Below, piece after piece: positions 27,301 to 33,449 of a stretch of DNA of 62,000 bases (position 1 is its first letter; the number at the start of each line of letters is the position of its first letter). A program made the position numbers and the translations under genes. A model generated the notes under the pieces. That model made no database searches and was not told where the DNA came from. It worked only from the letters and a program-made list of their open reading frames with translations. Source of the stretch: Owenia fusiformis (taxonomy: Eukaryota; Annelida; Polychaeta; Sabellida; Oweniidae); contig CAIIXF020000006.1 in assembly GCA_903813345.2 (NCBI GenBank), positions 34,572,436-34,634,435 of the forward strand, written 5' to 3'.

Positions 27301-30300
27301 ATGATTTTTTATGTAGGCCATTTTCAAAACAAAGTACTTTGTCAGTAAAACGTTACTTTATTCGACTTTAACAATACTCCACGAAGAATGGATGAATTTT
27401 ATGTAAGCATTTTCAAAACACGGTGCTTTGCCTTAAAAACGTTACTTTATTCGACTTAAACTTATCTCCACGAAGAATGGATGATTTTTATATGTAGGCA
27501 ATTTCAAAACACAGTATTTTGACAGTAAAACGTTACTTTATTCGATTTTAACCATACCCCACGAAGAATGGATGAATTTTATGTAAGCATTTTCAAACAC
27601 ATTACTTTGCCTTAAAAACGTTACTTAATCGGACTTTAACTGATCTCCAAGAAGAATGGATGATTTTATATTAGGTATTTTCAAAACACAGTACTTTGTC
27701 AGTAAAACGTTACTTTATTCAACTTTAACCATACTCCATGAAGAATGGATGGCTTTTTATGCAGGCATTTTCAAAACACAGTACTTTGCCTTAAAAACGT
27801 TACTTTATTGGACTTTAACTTTTCTCCACGAAGAATGGATGAATTTTTGTGTAGTCTTTTCAAAACACAGTACTTTGTCAGTAAAACGTTACTTTATTCA
27901 ACTTTAACCATACTCCACGAAGAATGGATGGCTTTTTATGCAGGCATTTTCAAAACACAGTACTTTGCCTTAAAAACGTAAACTTTATTGGACTTTAACT
28001 TTTCTCCACGAAGAATGGATGATTTTTTGTGTAGCCTTTTCAAAACACAGTACTTTGTCAGTAAAACGTTACTTTATTCAACTTTAACCATACTCCACGA
28101 AGAATGGATGGCTTTTTATGCAGGCATTTTCAAAACACAGTACTTTGCCTTAAAAACGTTACTTTATTGGACTTTAACTTTTCTCCACGAAGAATGGATG
28201 AATTTTTGTGTAGTCTTTTCAAAACACGTTACTTTGCCTTAAAAACGTTACTTTATTGGACTTTAACTGATCTCCACGAAGAATGGATGATTTTATATTT
28301 GGCATTTTCAAAACACAGTACTTTGTCAGTAAAACGTTACTTTATTCGACTTTAACCATACTCCACGAAGAATGGATGGTTTTTTATGTAGGGCCTTCTT
28401 AAAACACGTTACTTTGCCTTAAAAACGTTCTTTTATTGGACTTTAACTGATCTCCACGAAGAATGGATAATTTTTTATGCAGGTATTTTCAAAACACGTT
28501 ACTTTGCCTTAAAACGTTTCTTTATTGTACTTTAACTGATCTCCACGAAGAATGGATGATTTTTATGCACGCACTTTCAAAACACAGTACTTTGCCGATA
28601 AAACGTTACTTTCGTGGACTTTAACTTTTCTCCTCGAATAATGGGTGATTTTTTATGTAGGCATTCTAAAAACACAGTACTTTGCCAGTAAAACGTTACT
28701 TTTAACTTTATTCCTTCAAGTGTCGAACATTTTAGCCTGGTGTTTTTAAAAAGCGTTACTTTGGCCGATTTCCGTAACTTTCTTGTACTCTTAGTTTTCC
28801 TCCATCGAGCGTTGGTGAAATTTTGGTAGGCATTTTCAAAAAGCGTTACTTTGGCCCTTTTCCGTTACTTTCTTGGACTCTAACTTTTTTGCCCGATTGA
28901 GTATTTTGAATGTAAAAAATAAGGAATCAAAGGACGATATTGAACAGTATTTTGTAAAAGTAGAAACAATTGTACGAGGCCTAACTTTTGTATATTTTGG
29001 TTTGTTTTGTAGTTAGCTATCATATGTGTGGCCTCTTATATTTCGATGCTTCTCTGCCATGACATTTTCGACACTCAAAATTAACATGGATGAAACTCAA
29101 TAAATTACTGAATGCCACACGTTTGCTGTAACTATCTGAAATACTAAAGTTAGGCCTTGTACATAGGTTTCTATTTCTCCAAATATAGTTGCAATATGGT
29201 CATTTGATTGCTTATTTTTTAAATTCAAAGTACTCAATAGATGATTTTGAATCGCATTTTGACGAACTTCAGTTTTGTCTCCGTCAGTCGATAAAAAGCA
29301 GTCAAAAGACCACAGTGCAATATTAAATGGAAAAATACATTGATATTCTGATGCAAACGATTGTATTGTTTGTTAGCTCGTGTTTTTAATAATACAATGT
29401 GTATATAATTCTTGAAAGACTTGAAAACTAGTGATTTAGTTCGACATTTATGAGATGTAGTTGAAGCGAACGACATCTTTATGAATTACTCATACTTATA
29501 GTCGGATTGAAAACTGTGTTTTAAAAAGATGTCGCTCAGTATCATACAACATGACTTGGCACAACAAGATCGAATAAACAAGATACACCATCAGACCTAG
29601 GATGAAGAAAAGAAGAATATTTGTTTTGGAAAGAGGGTCAAAATTGTTGCATCAATGTCTAAGATGGTTGCATTCAAACGTACTAATAAAGGGAAGTGAA
29701 AAATAATGCCATGTTATAAGTGACCTAAATGGCGCGGACGTCAGAGAGCGTCTTCCGGTAAAGTGGGTGTTTGGGATGAATCGATCTTTTATCGTATGAA
29801 TCGCTAAAATTGCAACTCTGAAGTAATTCAACACTGTTATCGGCTAAACTAATCTATAAATTAACGTACATTCATGAAAAAGGATCCACTTTGGTCTTTT
29901 AACCGCCTAATTGAGTACATTGAACGTTAAATAAGCAACCAACATAAATGTATTGCAACAGAAAATGAAAAAAATATAAACATACGTACAAGACGTAACT
30001 ATTGTATATTACAGATAGTTAGGTATAACGTGCAGTAAAGCTGTACCTATTTAGGGAGTTTCATCCATGTTTTTATTTCGAAAATAACATGGAAGATCAT
30101 CGAACTACGAAACAAACCAAAACAAAAGTTAGGCATTGTACAAAAGTTTCTATTTTTCCATAAACTGATTAAATATGGTCATTTGATTCGTTGTGAATTA
30201 ATAGATGGAAAAACACTACTAGCCTCTCTTTACACTATGGTCCATCTTATCTTTTACAATAATTAGTAATACCACTCACTGACAAGATTTTCAAGTTACA

Positions 30301-31092
30301 CATCGAAAAAAGTTTAAGTCCAAGAAAGTAACGGAAAAGGGCCAAAGTAACGCTTTTTGAAAATGCCTACCTAAAATTTACCAACGCTCGATGGAGGAAA
30401 ACTTAAGAGTACAAGAAAGTTACGGAAATCGGCCAAAGTTACGCTTTTTAAAAATGCCAGGCTAAAATGTTCGACACTTGAAGGAATAAATTGGCCAAGT
30501 ACCGTGTTTTAACAGCTTGGCATGGAAACAGTTAGAGTCCACGCGAGTCCACGAAAGTAACGTTTTATCGGCAAAGTACTGTGTTTTGAAAATGCCTACC
30601 TAAAATTTACCAACGCTCGATGGAGGAAAACTTAAGAGTACAAGATAGTTACGGAAATCGGCCAAAGTTACGCTTTTTAAAAATGCCAGGCTAAAATGTT
30701 CGACACTTGAAGGAATAAATTGGCCAAGTAACGTGTTTTAACAACTTGGCATGGAAACAGTTAGAGTCCACGCGAGTCCACGAAAGTAATGTTTTATCGG
30801 CAAAGTACTGTGTTTTGAAAATCTCCCCTGGAAATTTTTGAAAACTGAACCCCCCTTGGCAAATCCTGGCTATGGGCCTGTAAGTTATAGTACATGTATA
30901 TAATATATATAATTTTCAGACTGGAAGTACAGCAGTGGCTTCATAAGTGCAGAGATGATCCAGGAGCACCTTCCACCCCCTGGTGCTGACACTCTCATTG
31001 TGATGTGTGGGCCCCCACCCATGATAAACTTTGCCTGCATGCCAAACCTCGACAAACTTGGCTATGCCCCCAAGACAAGATTCGCTTATTAG
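380..31092 (+). CDS. CYB5R: NADH-cytochrome b5 reductase, whole gene (8 exons)
   Basis: FAD-dependent diaphorase that passes electrons from NADH to cytochrome b5 at the ER or outer mitochondrial membrane, serving fatty-acid desaturation, sterol synthesis and methaemoglobin reduction. Exons: 380-391 (probable), 3244-3396, 4218-4290, 4641-4747, 5591-5783, 8753-8859, 26688-26787, 30920-31092. All have GT-AG borders and matching phases, giving about 305 residues, close to the usual 300. Order of parts: hydrophobic anchor followed by a Lys-rich stretch, FAD motif RPYTP, GGKM loop, NADH-binding GGTGITPM, and CGPPPMI near the C-terminus; it ends in an aromatic-rich tail before TAG. All core motifs are intact. 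Which paralogue (CYB5R1/2/3) cannot be decided. The gene spans 31 kb because its introns are filled with repeats and one nested gene. Confidence 0.95.
401..1080. other. Intron 1, left part, no feature seen
   Basis: AT-rich intronic sequence with no open frame of note, no tandem array and no long palindrome that I can see. Confidence 0.5.
1112..1840. repeat. CCGT-rich tract followed by diverged tandem repeats
   Basis: A CCGT/ACGT microsatellite (about 1112-1179) leads into several diverged copies of a module. The module contains GATTTTGTTCATATTTGGTATG and mirrored AAAATGG/CCATTTT blocks; copies are recognisable near 1200, 1508, 1642 and 1810. A relative of the CCGT end seems to lie at 43340-43420. 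Non-coding; short frames here are chance. Confidence 0.65.
2760..2965. mobile_element. MITE, 206 bp, ends CAGGCCYGTAGCCAGG, TSD CTCAT
   Basis: Terminal inverted repeats CAGGCCCGTAGCCAGG and CCTGGCTACAGGCCTG enclose G-rich/C-rich mirror blocks (GGGGGG..CGAACC). The 5-bp flanks CTCAT (2755-2759 and 2966-2970) match, as expected for a target-site duplication. No coding capacity. A broken relative is at 30816-30882. Confidence 0.8.
3244..3396 (+). CDS. CYB5R: CYB5R exon 2: membrane anchor and start of flavin domain
   Basis: Acceptor TATTTCAG, donor GTATGT. It encodes a hydrophobic helix ([17 protein letters not shown]), a basic stretch (KKKSKSK) and the conserved YSLKLIDRE segment. This makes the protein membrane-anchored through its N-terminus. 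51 codons, phase 0 to 0. Confidence 0.93.
3571..3780. mobile_element. Near-perfect hairpin element, about 210 bp
   Basis: The two halves (GGGTGTCTCAAAAA..ACCCAAAAGTATATC and its complement ending TTTTTTGAGACAC) pair over about 90 bp with a short loop around 3675. It lies in CYB5R intron 2, 175 bp after the exon 2 donor. The flank is TATA-rich, so a TA target duplication is possible but not provable. Confidence 0.75.
4218..4290 (+). CDS. CYB5R: CYB5R exon 3
   Basis: Encodes [23 protein letters not shown], the conserved first beta strands of the FAD domain. Acceptor CACTTTAG, donor GTAAGT; it ends one base into a Gly codon. Confidence 0.95.
4641..4747 (+). CDS. CYB5R: CYB5R exon 4: FAD-binding RPYTP motif
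   Basis: Encodes [20 protein letters not shown] and the acidic SDDD turn. RxYT(P/S) contacts the flavin in this family. Acceptor TGTTTCAG, donor GTAACG; the phases agree with both neighbours. Confidence 0.95.
5205..5500. repeat. Three tandem copies of a 100-bp unit
   Basis: ACACGCTTATGCAC recurs at exact 100-bp spacing (5225, 5325, and a diverged copy at 5425). Each unit ends TTTGACACCCTGTA, which resembles the CAGGGTG-ended TA elements elsewhere in the window. Located in CYB5R intron 4. Confidence 0.8.
5591..5783 (+). CDS. CYB5R: CYB5R exon 5: FAD diphosphate loop
   Basis: Encodes [34 protein letters not shown] and an acidic/basic linker. GGKM(T/S) binds the FAD phosphate. Donor GTTGGTTAA is weak after G+1, which may matter because the following acceptor region is multiplied. 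Confidence 0.95.
5884..6250. repeat. AACCTGTAnnGTGGAACACC-type dispersed repeat
   Basis: Several copies of GTGGAACACC / AACCTGT words occur here, with relatives near 11110-11170, 11828-11850 and 37170-37320. Only fragments are present and no clear ends were found. Confidence 0.5.
6390..7359 (+). mobile_element. Non-autonomous hAT element with 8-bp TSD
   Basis: Ends CAGGGGTCAAACGGTT and AACCGTTTGACCCCTA are inverted repeats. They are flanked by the identical octamer CTCAACAT (6382-6389 and 7360-7367). An 8-bp duplication with CAGGGG ends is the hAT signature. Inside, codons from about 6840 read [19 protein letters not shown] followed by CREVMK, which resembles the BED zinc-finger start of hAT transposases. 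The rest of the transposase is missing. It lies in the intron between CYB5R exons 5 and 6. Confidence 0.85.
7744..8232. repeat. Multi-hairpin GTTGACC element, copy 1
   Basis: Begins with repeated GTACTGTTGACC..GCTA words and ends with complementary block pairs: GGTCAACCG / CGGTTGACC, TGTAAACC / GGTTTACAG, and ACAATTGTAGACCTCTCC / GGAGAGGTCAACAATTG. It is closely matched, in the same orientation, at 57440-57965. No protein is encoded. Confidence 0.75.
8254..8752 (+). repeat. Minisatellite made of CYB5R splice acceptor plus exon 6 start
   Basis: Each unit holds TGTGTATTCCAG followed by GTATGATAGCTGGGGGTACT, the real acceptor and the first codons of exon 6 (Gly-Met-Ile-Ala-Gly-Gly-Thr-Gly). Acceptor AGs end at 8297, 8352, 8408, 8463, 8519, 8574, 8630, 8697 and the true 8752. 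Spacing alternates 55 and 56 bp (one 67), so the array is built of 111-bp pairs: one half carries ATCACTCCAATATTGC, the other ATTACTCCAGTATTTTC. Confidence 0.9.
8753..8859 (+). CDS. CYB5R: CYB5R exon 6: NADH-binding GGTGITPM
   Basis: Encodes [19 protein letters not shown] and continues to LIFANQ before a consensus donor GTAAGT. GGTGITP is the pyridine-nucleotide loop. It is the only copy in the array that keeps an open frame past the repeat and joins exon 5 in phase (split Gly codon G|GT). Confidence 0.95.
8907..9162. repeat. CATC/CCATCCAC microsatellite
   Basis: About 255 bp of (ATCC)n interrupted by ACC. It is open in several frames on both strands (Met-Asp-Gly-Trp or His-Pro-Ser-Ile peptides), purely because of its composition. 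It starts 47 bp after the exon 6 donor. Confidence 0.95.
9295..9510. repeat. Two tandem copies of a ~105-bp unit at LINE junction
   Basis: TCTACACATCTCACTTCC starts copies at 9295 and 9401, and a third partial start is at 9505. The array abuts the broken end of the minus-strand LINE, so it may mark where the LINE inserted or was truncated. Confidence 0.8.
9512..10985 (-). mobile_element. LINE fragment: endonuclease tail and reverse transcriptase
   Basis: Reading on the minus strand, an open frame enters within the endonuclease domain (GNSDHSTVL near 10920), then a linker, then RT blocks: [32 protein letters not shown] and YADDTSIYL. This order is typical of non-LTR (CR1/Jockey-like) retrotransposons. 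The 5' part is missing upstream of about 10985, and the frame is cut just after YADD. Motif A reads [10 protein letters not shown], where families have FLD, so the first catalytic Asp is Glu and the enzyme is probably dead. It lies antisense in CYB5R intron 6. Confidence 0.9.
10990..11480. other. Intronic, no gene
   Basis: Holds a short mirrored stretch (CTAATCTAAACAC..GTGTTTGGATTGG, 11137-11173) and a TGATACC..GGTATCA pair near 11298-11412. Nothing coding. Confidence 0.4.
11487..11635. mobile_element. Hairpin element, about 150 bp
   Basis: GACC..AGCAGGGGTAATATTGTCGAATACACCCC pairs with GGGGTGTATTTGACGATATTACACCTGCT..GGTC across a roughly 60-bp loop. The two overlapping short open frames here are mirror shadows of the same arms. 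Confidence 0.7.
12535..12973 (-). repeat. Dispersed element, shorter inverted copy
   Basis: Reverse complement of 21528-22346: shared ends AGAACTTT..ATGACC and ATTCTAGGGATTA. Compared with the partner, this copy lacks about 380 internal bases. It and the partner sit 8.5 kb apart in the same CYB5R intron, in opposite orientation. Confidence 0.75.
13548..13757 (+). other. Possible exon of an unidentified gene
   Basis: A frame open to a consensus donor GTAAGT at 13758 reads [20 protein letters not shown], then [18 protein letters not shown] and SKSVCLGFR. The composition is protein-like and unlike the flanking AT-rich DNA. There is no ATG at the left; candidate acceptors are weak (CATGTAG at 13603). 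No family recognised and no partner exon found. It could be a decayed exon or a gene nested in CYB5R intron 6. Confidence 0.35.
14142..14206. repeat. Short tandem array of CCCAGTTGTCCGAAA
   Basis: Five units of 15-16 bp with small changes (GTTGTCC, ATTCCCC, ATTACTCC). Below this, to 14950, I see no further feature. Confidence 0.85.
15173..15312. mobile_element. Hairpin element of the TTATGTAC..GTACATAA family
   Basis: GTTATGTACGGTCGGTTTGGATATTGGG at the left pairs with CCCCATATCCAAAACCTCCCAGTACATAAC at the right; inner ATATGCACATCT / AGATATGCATAT also pair. A close relative is at 36428-36565 and a half copy at 19262-19310. Confidence 0.7.
15320..15535. repeat. Left inverted arm plus GATATTCGATGG repeats
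   Basis: Bases 15320-15435 are the reverse complement of 18211-18325 (shared GCAAACAAT, ATGATATCTT, GTGATATTCGA, ACCATGGGATA). They are followed by three tandem AAAGTGATATTCGATGGTTTC units. A third relative lies at 58066-58145. Confidence 0.7.
15560..17410 (+). mobile_element. LINE fragment: reverse transcriptase to 3' tail
   Basis: An open frame (about 15605-16492) carries RT blocks [60 protein letters not shown] and FVDDTN. After a one-base shift near 16490 the post-RT part continues ([44 protein letters not shown]) through a stop at about 16697 and another shift near 16935, ending at TAA 17130. The 3' end is a GAATT/TTGAA microsatellite tail (17382-17409), as in L2/CR1-like elements. The 5' end is truncated inside the RT. 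Dead copy; the FVDD box differs from the usual (F/Y)ADD. Confidence 0.9.
17585..17760. mobile_element. Hairpin element with CACTCATTCGCTGCGCTCACTCG loop-type centre
   Basis: ATATCACTTATATCCACTCATGG pairs with CCATGAGTGGATATTG..ATAAGTGATAT (inner reverse pairing GATATC), outer CCTATAG / CTATAGG-like ends. The centre TTCGCTGCGCTCACTCGCG is shared with the hairpin at 18040-18180. Confidence 0.65.
18040..18180. mobile_element. Second hairpin of the same centre family
   Basis: GTGATATGATTTTAATCCACTC pairs with the right arm GTGGATAAAAATCATATCAC; GATATCTGCAC pairs with GTGCAGATATC around CTCGCTACGCTCACTC. Outer ends CATCCTATGATTTA / AAATCACTGGAT are weaker. Confidence 0.7.
18211..18325. repeat. 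Right inverted arm matching 15320-15435
   Basis: Mirror partner of the left arm. Together they bracket 2.8 kb that contains the LINE and two hairpins, so the arms probably once formed a compact foldback into which later elements inserted. Confidence 0.7.
18327..18473. mobile_element. Near-perfect 147-bp palindrome
   Basis: TATCCTATATGAGGTTCAGG..GGGATTATCCCGAGGCCAATATAATATATTT pairs with AAATATATTATATTGGCC..GGGATAATCC..CCTGAACCGACTATAGGATA; the loop is GCCCGAGGGCCGCAGGTCCCGAGGG. Related half-sites occur at 19208-19260. Confidence 0.8.
18470..19235. mobile_element. Large foldback with ~365-bp arms
   Basis: The left arm (about 18470-18835) and right arm (about 18870-19235) are inverted copies over almost their full length (for example GACCAAGATTGGTATGGGAT at both ends, and AGCGGGCAGATATAGTATAT inside). 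The centre has further CCCGCT..AGCGGG pairs. The open frames on both strands are mirror shadows. Confidence 0.85.
19310..20340. other. Intronic, nothing recognised
   Basis: No array, long palindrome or convincing open frame seen. Confidence 0.4.
20341..20470. repeat. Hairpin with 22-bp arms
   Basis: TATGACCTGAATCGATTGCAAA and TTTGCAATCGATTCAGGTCATA are inverted copies about 60 bp apart. The CAATCGATT core is itself palindromic. Confidence 0.7.
20923..21080 (+). mobile_element. GTCACCACC..GGTGACATATTG element, short copy
   Basis: The head (TGTCACCACCACAAGTGGTGACATATTGTTATGG, itself a hairpin), GTTGGTGTT words, then the tail GACATTTTGCATGTGAATGCCTTGT are all shared with 58524-60350. The satellite core of the long copy is absent here. 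Confidence 0.7.
21528..22346 (+). repeat. Dispersed element, longer copy
   Basis: Partner of 12535-12973. The right end carries nested CGAATTACGAATTCG and GCGAAAGTTCTGTTAATGACC. A 108-codon open frame inside (21785-22111) is not recognised and is partly deleted in the other copy, so I do not call it a gene. Confidence 0.7.
22429..23604 (-). CDS. GAL3ST: Galactose-3-O-sulfotransferase family protein (Gal3ST)
   Basis: Golgi type II enzyme that moves sulfate from PAPS to the 3-OH of galactose on glycolipids or glycans. The 391-residue frame is intact and intronless; animal Gal3STs are about 400-490 residues. Seen: short cytoplasmic N-terminus, signal anchor at residues 8-25 ([17 protein letters not shown]), a charged stem, the 5'-phosphosulfate loop [11 protein letters not shown] (63-73), and the 3'-phosphate motif [13 protein letters not shown] (145-157), followed by several N-glycosylation sites. 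The start ATG precedes the anchor with no earlier in-frame Met needed. It lies antisense within the 17.8 kb CYB5R intron 6. The lack of introns fits either a natural one-exon gene or an old retrocopy; no poly-A tract or duplication was seen. The acceptor sugar is unknown. Confidence 0.9.
   Translation of the reverse strand: MRVPKAFLRKVILCVVIIQLMYILTSKLSTNEKSIKSKSSTKLEKISLDNKRRGDKPLNSIYFLKTHKTGSTTLQSILMRYGDTRNLSFAFKEKNHELGWPRVFHKNIPIKLKAPHSRYDIICQHLRHSDDVFDVLNPKAKVITILRNPTYNFISTFKYFYEKWTKRCFGTINIDEFLSTMENSTSNITVSNECVNRQLYDLGMRPNDTVNVIKVKRKIWEMDMTFDLVMISEYFNEGLILLKHLMNWSFDDIVYISKNVQTKKTKGIDVTYPEAYRKIRELNIGDEMLYQHYNKTFWNMINNFGRERMNREVSKLNQIRDKMKTFCIGEVVNGTNERLSEHNKPTWMANKVNAYILSEEGKHDATCKQLVAGEDQYTDFLRQKMKSLGYI
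23845..24925. repeat. 26-bp minisatellite, about 41 units
   Basis: The unit is (C)TGGGACTTGGGACCTGAGTAACAAA with an alternative GACTTTGGACC; the spacing is exactly 26 bp where checked. All three minus-strand frames stay open for long stretches because the unit lacks stops there and 26 is not a multiple of 3; this gives a 26-residue peptide period ([16 protein letters not shown]). No start context or donor/acceptor, so I treat the frames as non-genic. The array begins 241 bp upstream of the Gal3ST ATG. Confidence 0.95.
24930..26150. other. Intronic, no gene
   Basis: A short mirrored pair GCGGTTTCAGG / GTGAAACCGTAG near 25430-25468 is the only structure noticed. Confidence 0.4.
26150..26540. 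repeat. Dispersed repeat with AAAATGGC..blocks
   Basis: Matches the reverse complement of about 42760-43100 (CCCCTAGG, ACCATAATTGTGAT / ATCACAATTATGG, AGAGAT..TACTTTAGAGA, AAATGGCTGCC). Orientation is opposite in the two places. Confidence 0.65.
26688..26787 (+). CDS. CYB5R: CYB5R exon 7
   Basis: Encodes [20 protein letters not shown] and [13 protein letters not shown]. Acceptor GTTGTAG, donor GTACAT; phase 0 to 1. It follows the intron that contains the Gal3ST gene. Confidence 0.95.
27040..30830. mobile_element. Foldback element with tandem-repeat arms
   Basis: The left arm (27040-28890) is about 20 tandem units of about 89 bp, each with CACGAAGAATGGATG, TTTTCAAAACACAGTACTTTG and AAAACGTTACTTTATT. 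The right arm (30300-30830) holds inverted, shorter versions (AAGTAACGTTTT, CAAAGTACTGTGTTTTGAAAATGCC, CCAACGCTCGATGGAGG). Inner sequence is also mirrored: GCCTAACTTTTG near 28979 with CAAAAGTTAGGC near 30124. The structure almost fills the last CYB5R intron. No transposase frame seen. Confidence 0.85.
30816..30882. mobile_element. Broken end of the CAGGCCYGTAGCC MITE
   Basis: CCCCTTGGCAAATCCTGGCTATGGGCCTG is the inverted end of the element at 2760-2965; the other end is missing. It sits 38 bp before the last CYB5R exon. Confidence 0.7.
30920..31092 (+). CDS. CYB5R: CYB5R last exon: CGPPPM motif and stop
   Basis: Encodes [20 protein letters not shown], then [20 protein letters not shown] and a final RFAY before TAG. 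The CGPPPM loop binds the nicotinamide side. Acceptor AATTTTCAG. Confidence 0.96.
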
Positions 31093-31182
31093 TTGCAATT
31101 TAGTGAAGAACTTTCCATACCTGGATAAACTTGGCTATATTACAAAGAAATATTTGCTCTTGAAAGTCCATGATCAAGCTAC

Positions 31183-31188
31183 AATAAA
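31183..31188 (+). terminator. AATAAA, likely CYB5R poly-A signal
   Basis: First AATAAA after the stop, 91 bp downstream. Other candidates lie further on; this is positional inference only. Confidence 0.4.
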
Positions 31189-31983
31189 GCCCATGATTAA
31201 GCTAAAGCTTATACATCTAAACACTTCATAATTTGAACACCTCTTAATACAGTGCATGCAATATGAACACTTTACAGACAGTTGTCAAATTATATATTCA
31301 ACTATCTGCTATTTGATACTGTAAACTATGAAGTTAGGAATTTCATTGGAATTTTTGAAAGCTTTGGCTTTGATTATATGTTTTTCATGATGTATACACT
31401 TAAAATGGTGTCTGGGTGCCATGTTGTATGTTATTTTTATTTTATGAGATAACTGTATTTAAAGTAAAGATTTAATTATGAGCTTCATATAGAAAAGCAT
31501 CAAGGGCTATACAATTAATTAGAGATCAATATTAGATATTTGTACAAATGGATCAGGTCAAGTACATAACCATTGTACATGTACAACATATATACATAAT
31601 GGGTGTCACAAAAAAGTGAATTGCTCTTTTTAGGCACCTGATATATTGTTTTCTTGTGAATTCACATGATGTGTTATAATTGAGAAGGCTTGCACTATTA
31701 TGTAGAAACACATTCAATGTAGTAGCTTTTATACAATTTGGTTTGTAAATCTTTTTGTATTGATAAATTAAATAGAACAAATTATATATAATCTTGTTGA
31801 AAAGTAAGTTTTCCAGTGTTTTGTGACTAATATATTTCGTATGATTTCGTATTATAAATTGTCACAAAGATAATGATACCAAAAACATCTTCAAACATAT
31901 AACATTGCTTGTAAGTGAATTGTTTTACACTTTGGTAAAATAGACGAAATACGAAGTTTTCATAGGCCTATTACATGACTATT

Positions 31984-33448
31984 ACCATATCACGCCTAAC
32001 CATCGAATATGTACAGTGACAAAATATACCGTCGTACATTTTTCATGTACTGTGTCACTAACCGAATTGAACCGAAGACAACGATGTAGGTTTGATGTAG
32101 GTTTTAAAAAAATAATCCGAGGAATACATTAAGGATTTCATGTTTGATTTTGTGTGTATTCGTTTTGGAAGACATTTAACTTTCTAATAACGTTAAAATA
32201 TTTTCCAACATAGTCAATTTTTTTGTAGTCAATCTACCCATATAATTGGTCGGTTGGAAAATGTTGTTTTTTACACATTTCCATTGATCATTTCCTCCCC
32301 TCTCGTCTAAGAGTGTCGAATATTTTTATATGAATATTTAACAAGTATTAACGTCTTGGCTATAATTTAAAAAAACACAAGTCTACGTTGTCAACTCGGA
32401 TGTACGTTGTCCCATTGAACTTACTCAATTCACAGTTAACCCTAATGCAGGCGACGTATTTTTCATAACACTAACAGACAGGGGGGTCAGATGCATTTAA
32501 AATTGAAACAGAACAATTGCAAAATTACTTCAATTTGATTGAATTATTGAAACTATTGAGCTAACTTAATTATTGATGAAACTTTCCAGATATATCATAA
32601 ACGGGATTTTAAAAAGTCATATTCAATTAGCTAGTATAGATCAGTAGATCTATCTATCAACGTAACTAACAAAACGTAAGGTACAGACGCCAAATAATCA
32701 AACAGGCTGGAAGCAGACTCCGTGGCAGTGCTAGTCTTCAACATATTCTATTCCGAGACACTTAATGGGGGTTTGGGGTGGAAGCTAACACCCAATGGGC
32801 ACGAATTGACCACCACCACCACAACAATACGTTCTTTAAATGAAAGAGCAAAAAATCACATTTACCTTATCTTTGAAATCATCGATACAAAGGTACTTGA
32901 ACATGTTCGTTAAAGAGCACTTGTTACTCTTAAAAACCTTAATGAATATTGAAATAAAATCATTACATTGTTTAATATTTAAATTTATATCTCATGATTT
33001 TCAATTACAGGGACAACATACAATCGAGTTGACAACGCACATATCTGATTTTTTAAAATTACAATAGTTATTAATCTCCACCCGTCCTAAATTGTGTAGT
33101 TTAGAGAAACATATACTCATAAAAATATTCAAAGGAAATGATCAAAGGAAAGTAAAAAACAACATTTTTCAACTGACCAATTATATGGGAAGATCAACCA
33201 CGAAAAAATCGAGCACTGTGTGAAAATCTTTTAACGTTACTTGAAAGTTAAATGTCTTCTCAAACGAATACCCACGAAATCAAACTTGAAATCCTTAATG
33301 CATTGCTCGGATAATTTTTTAAAAACCTACATCAAATATACACCAATGTCTTTGCTTTAAATCGGTTAAAAGTGACACCGTACGTGTACATCTAAAGTGT
33401 ACGACGGCGTCATTGTACGTTGTCGTTGGTTAGGCGTGGATATGTGGT
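31984..33448. mobile_element. Foldback element, ~350-bp arms
   Basis: The left arm starts ACCATATCACGCCTAACCA; the right arm ends TGGTTAGGCGTGGATATG. The arms pair over most of 31984-32340 and 33105-33448 (for example CATATAATTGGTCGGTTG with CAACTGACCAATTATATG). The 760-bp spacer contains GGCAGTGCTAGTCTTCAAC, also found at 44078. Confidence 0.8.
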
Positions 33449-33449
33449 G

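Noticed and set aside
32722-32913. Frame with a Thr run in the spacer of the 31984-33448 foldback
   Set aside because: ACC triplet repeat inside a mobile element; no splice signals.
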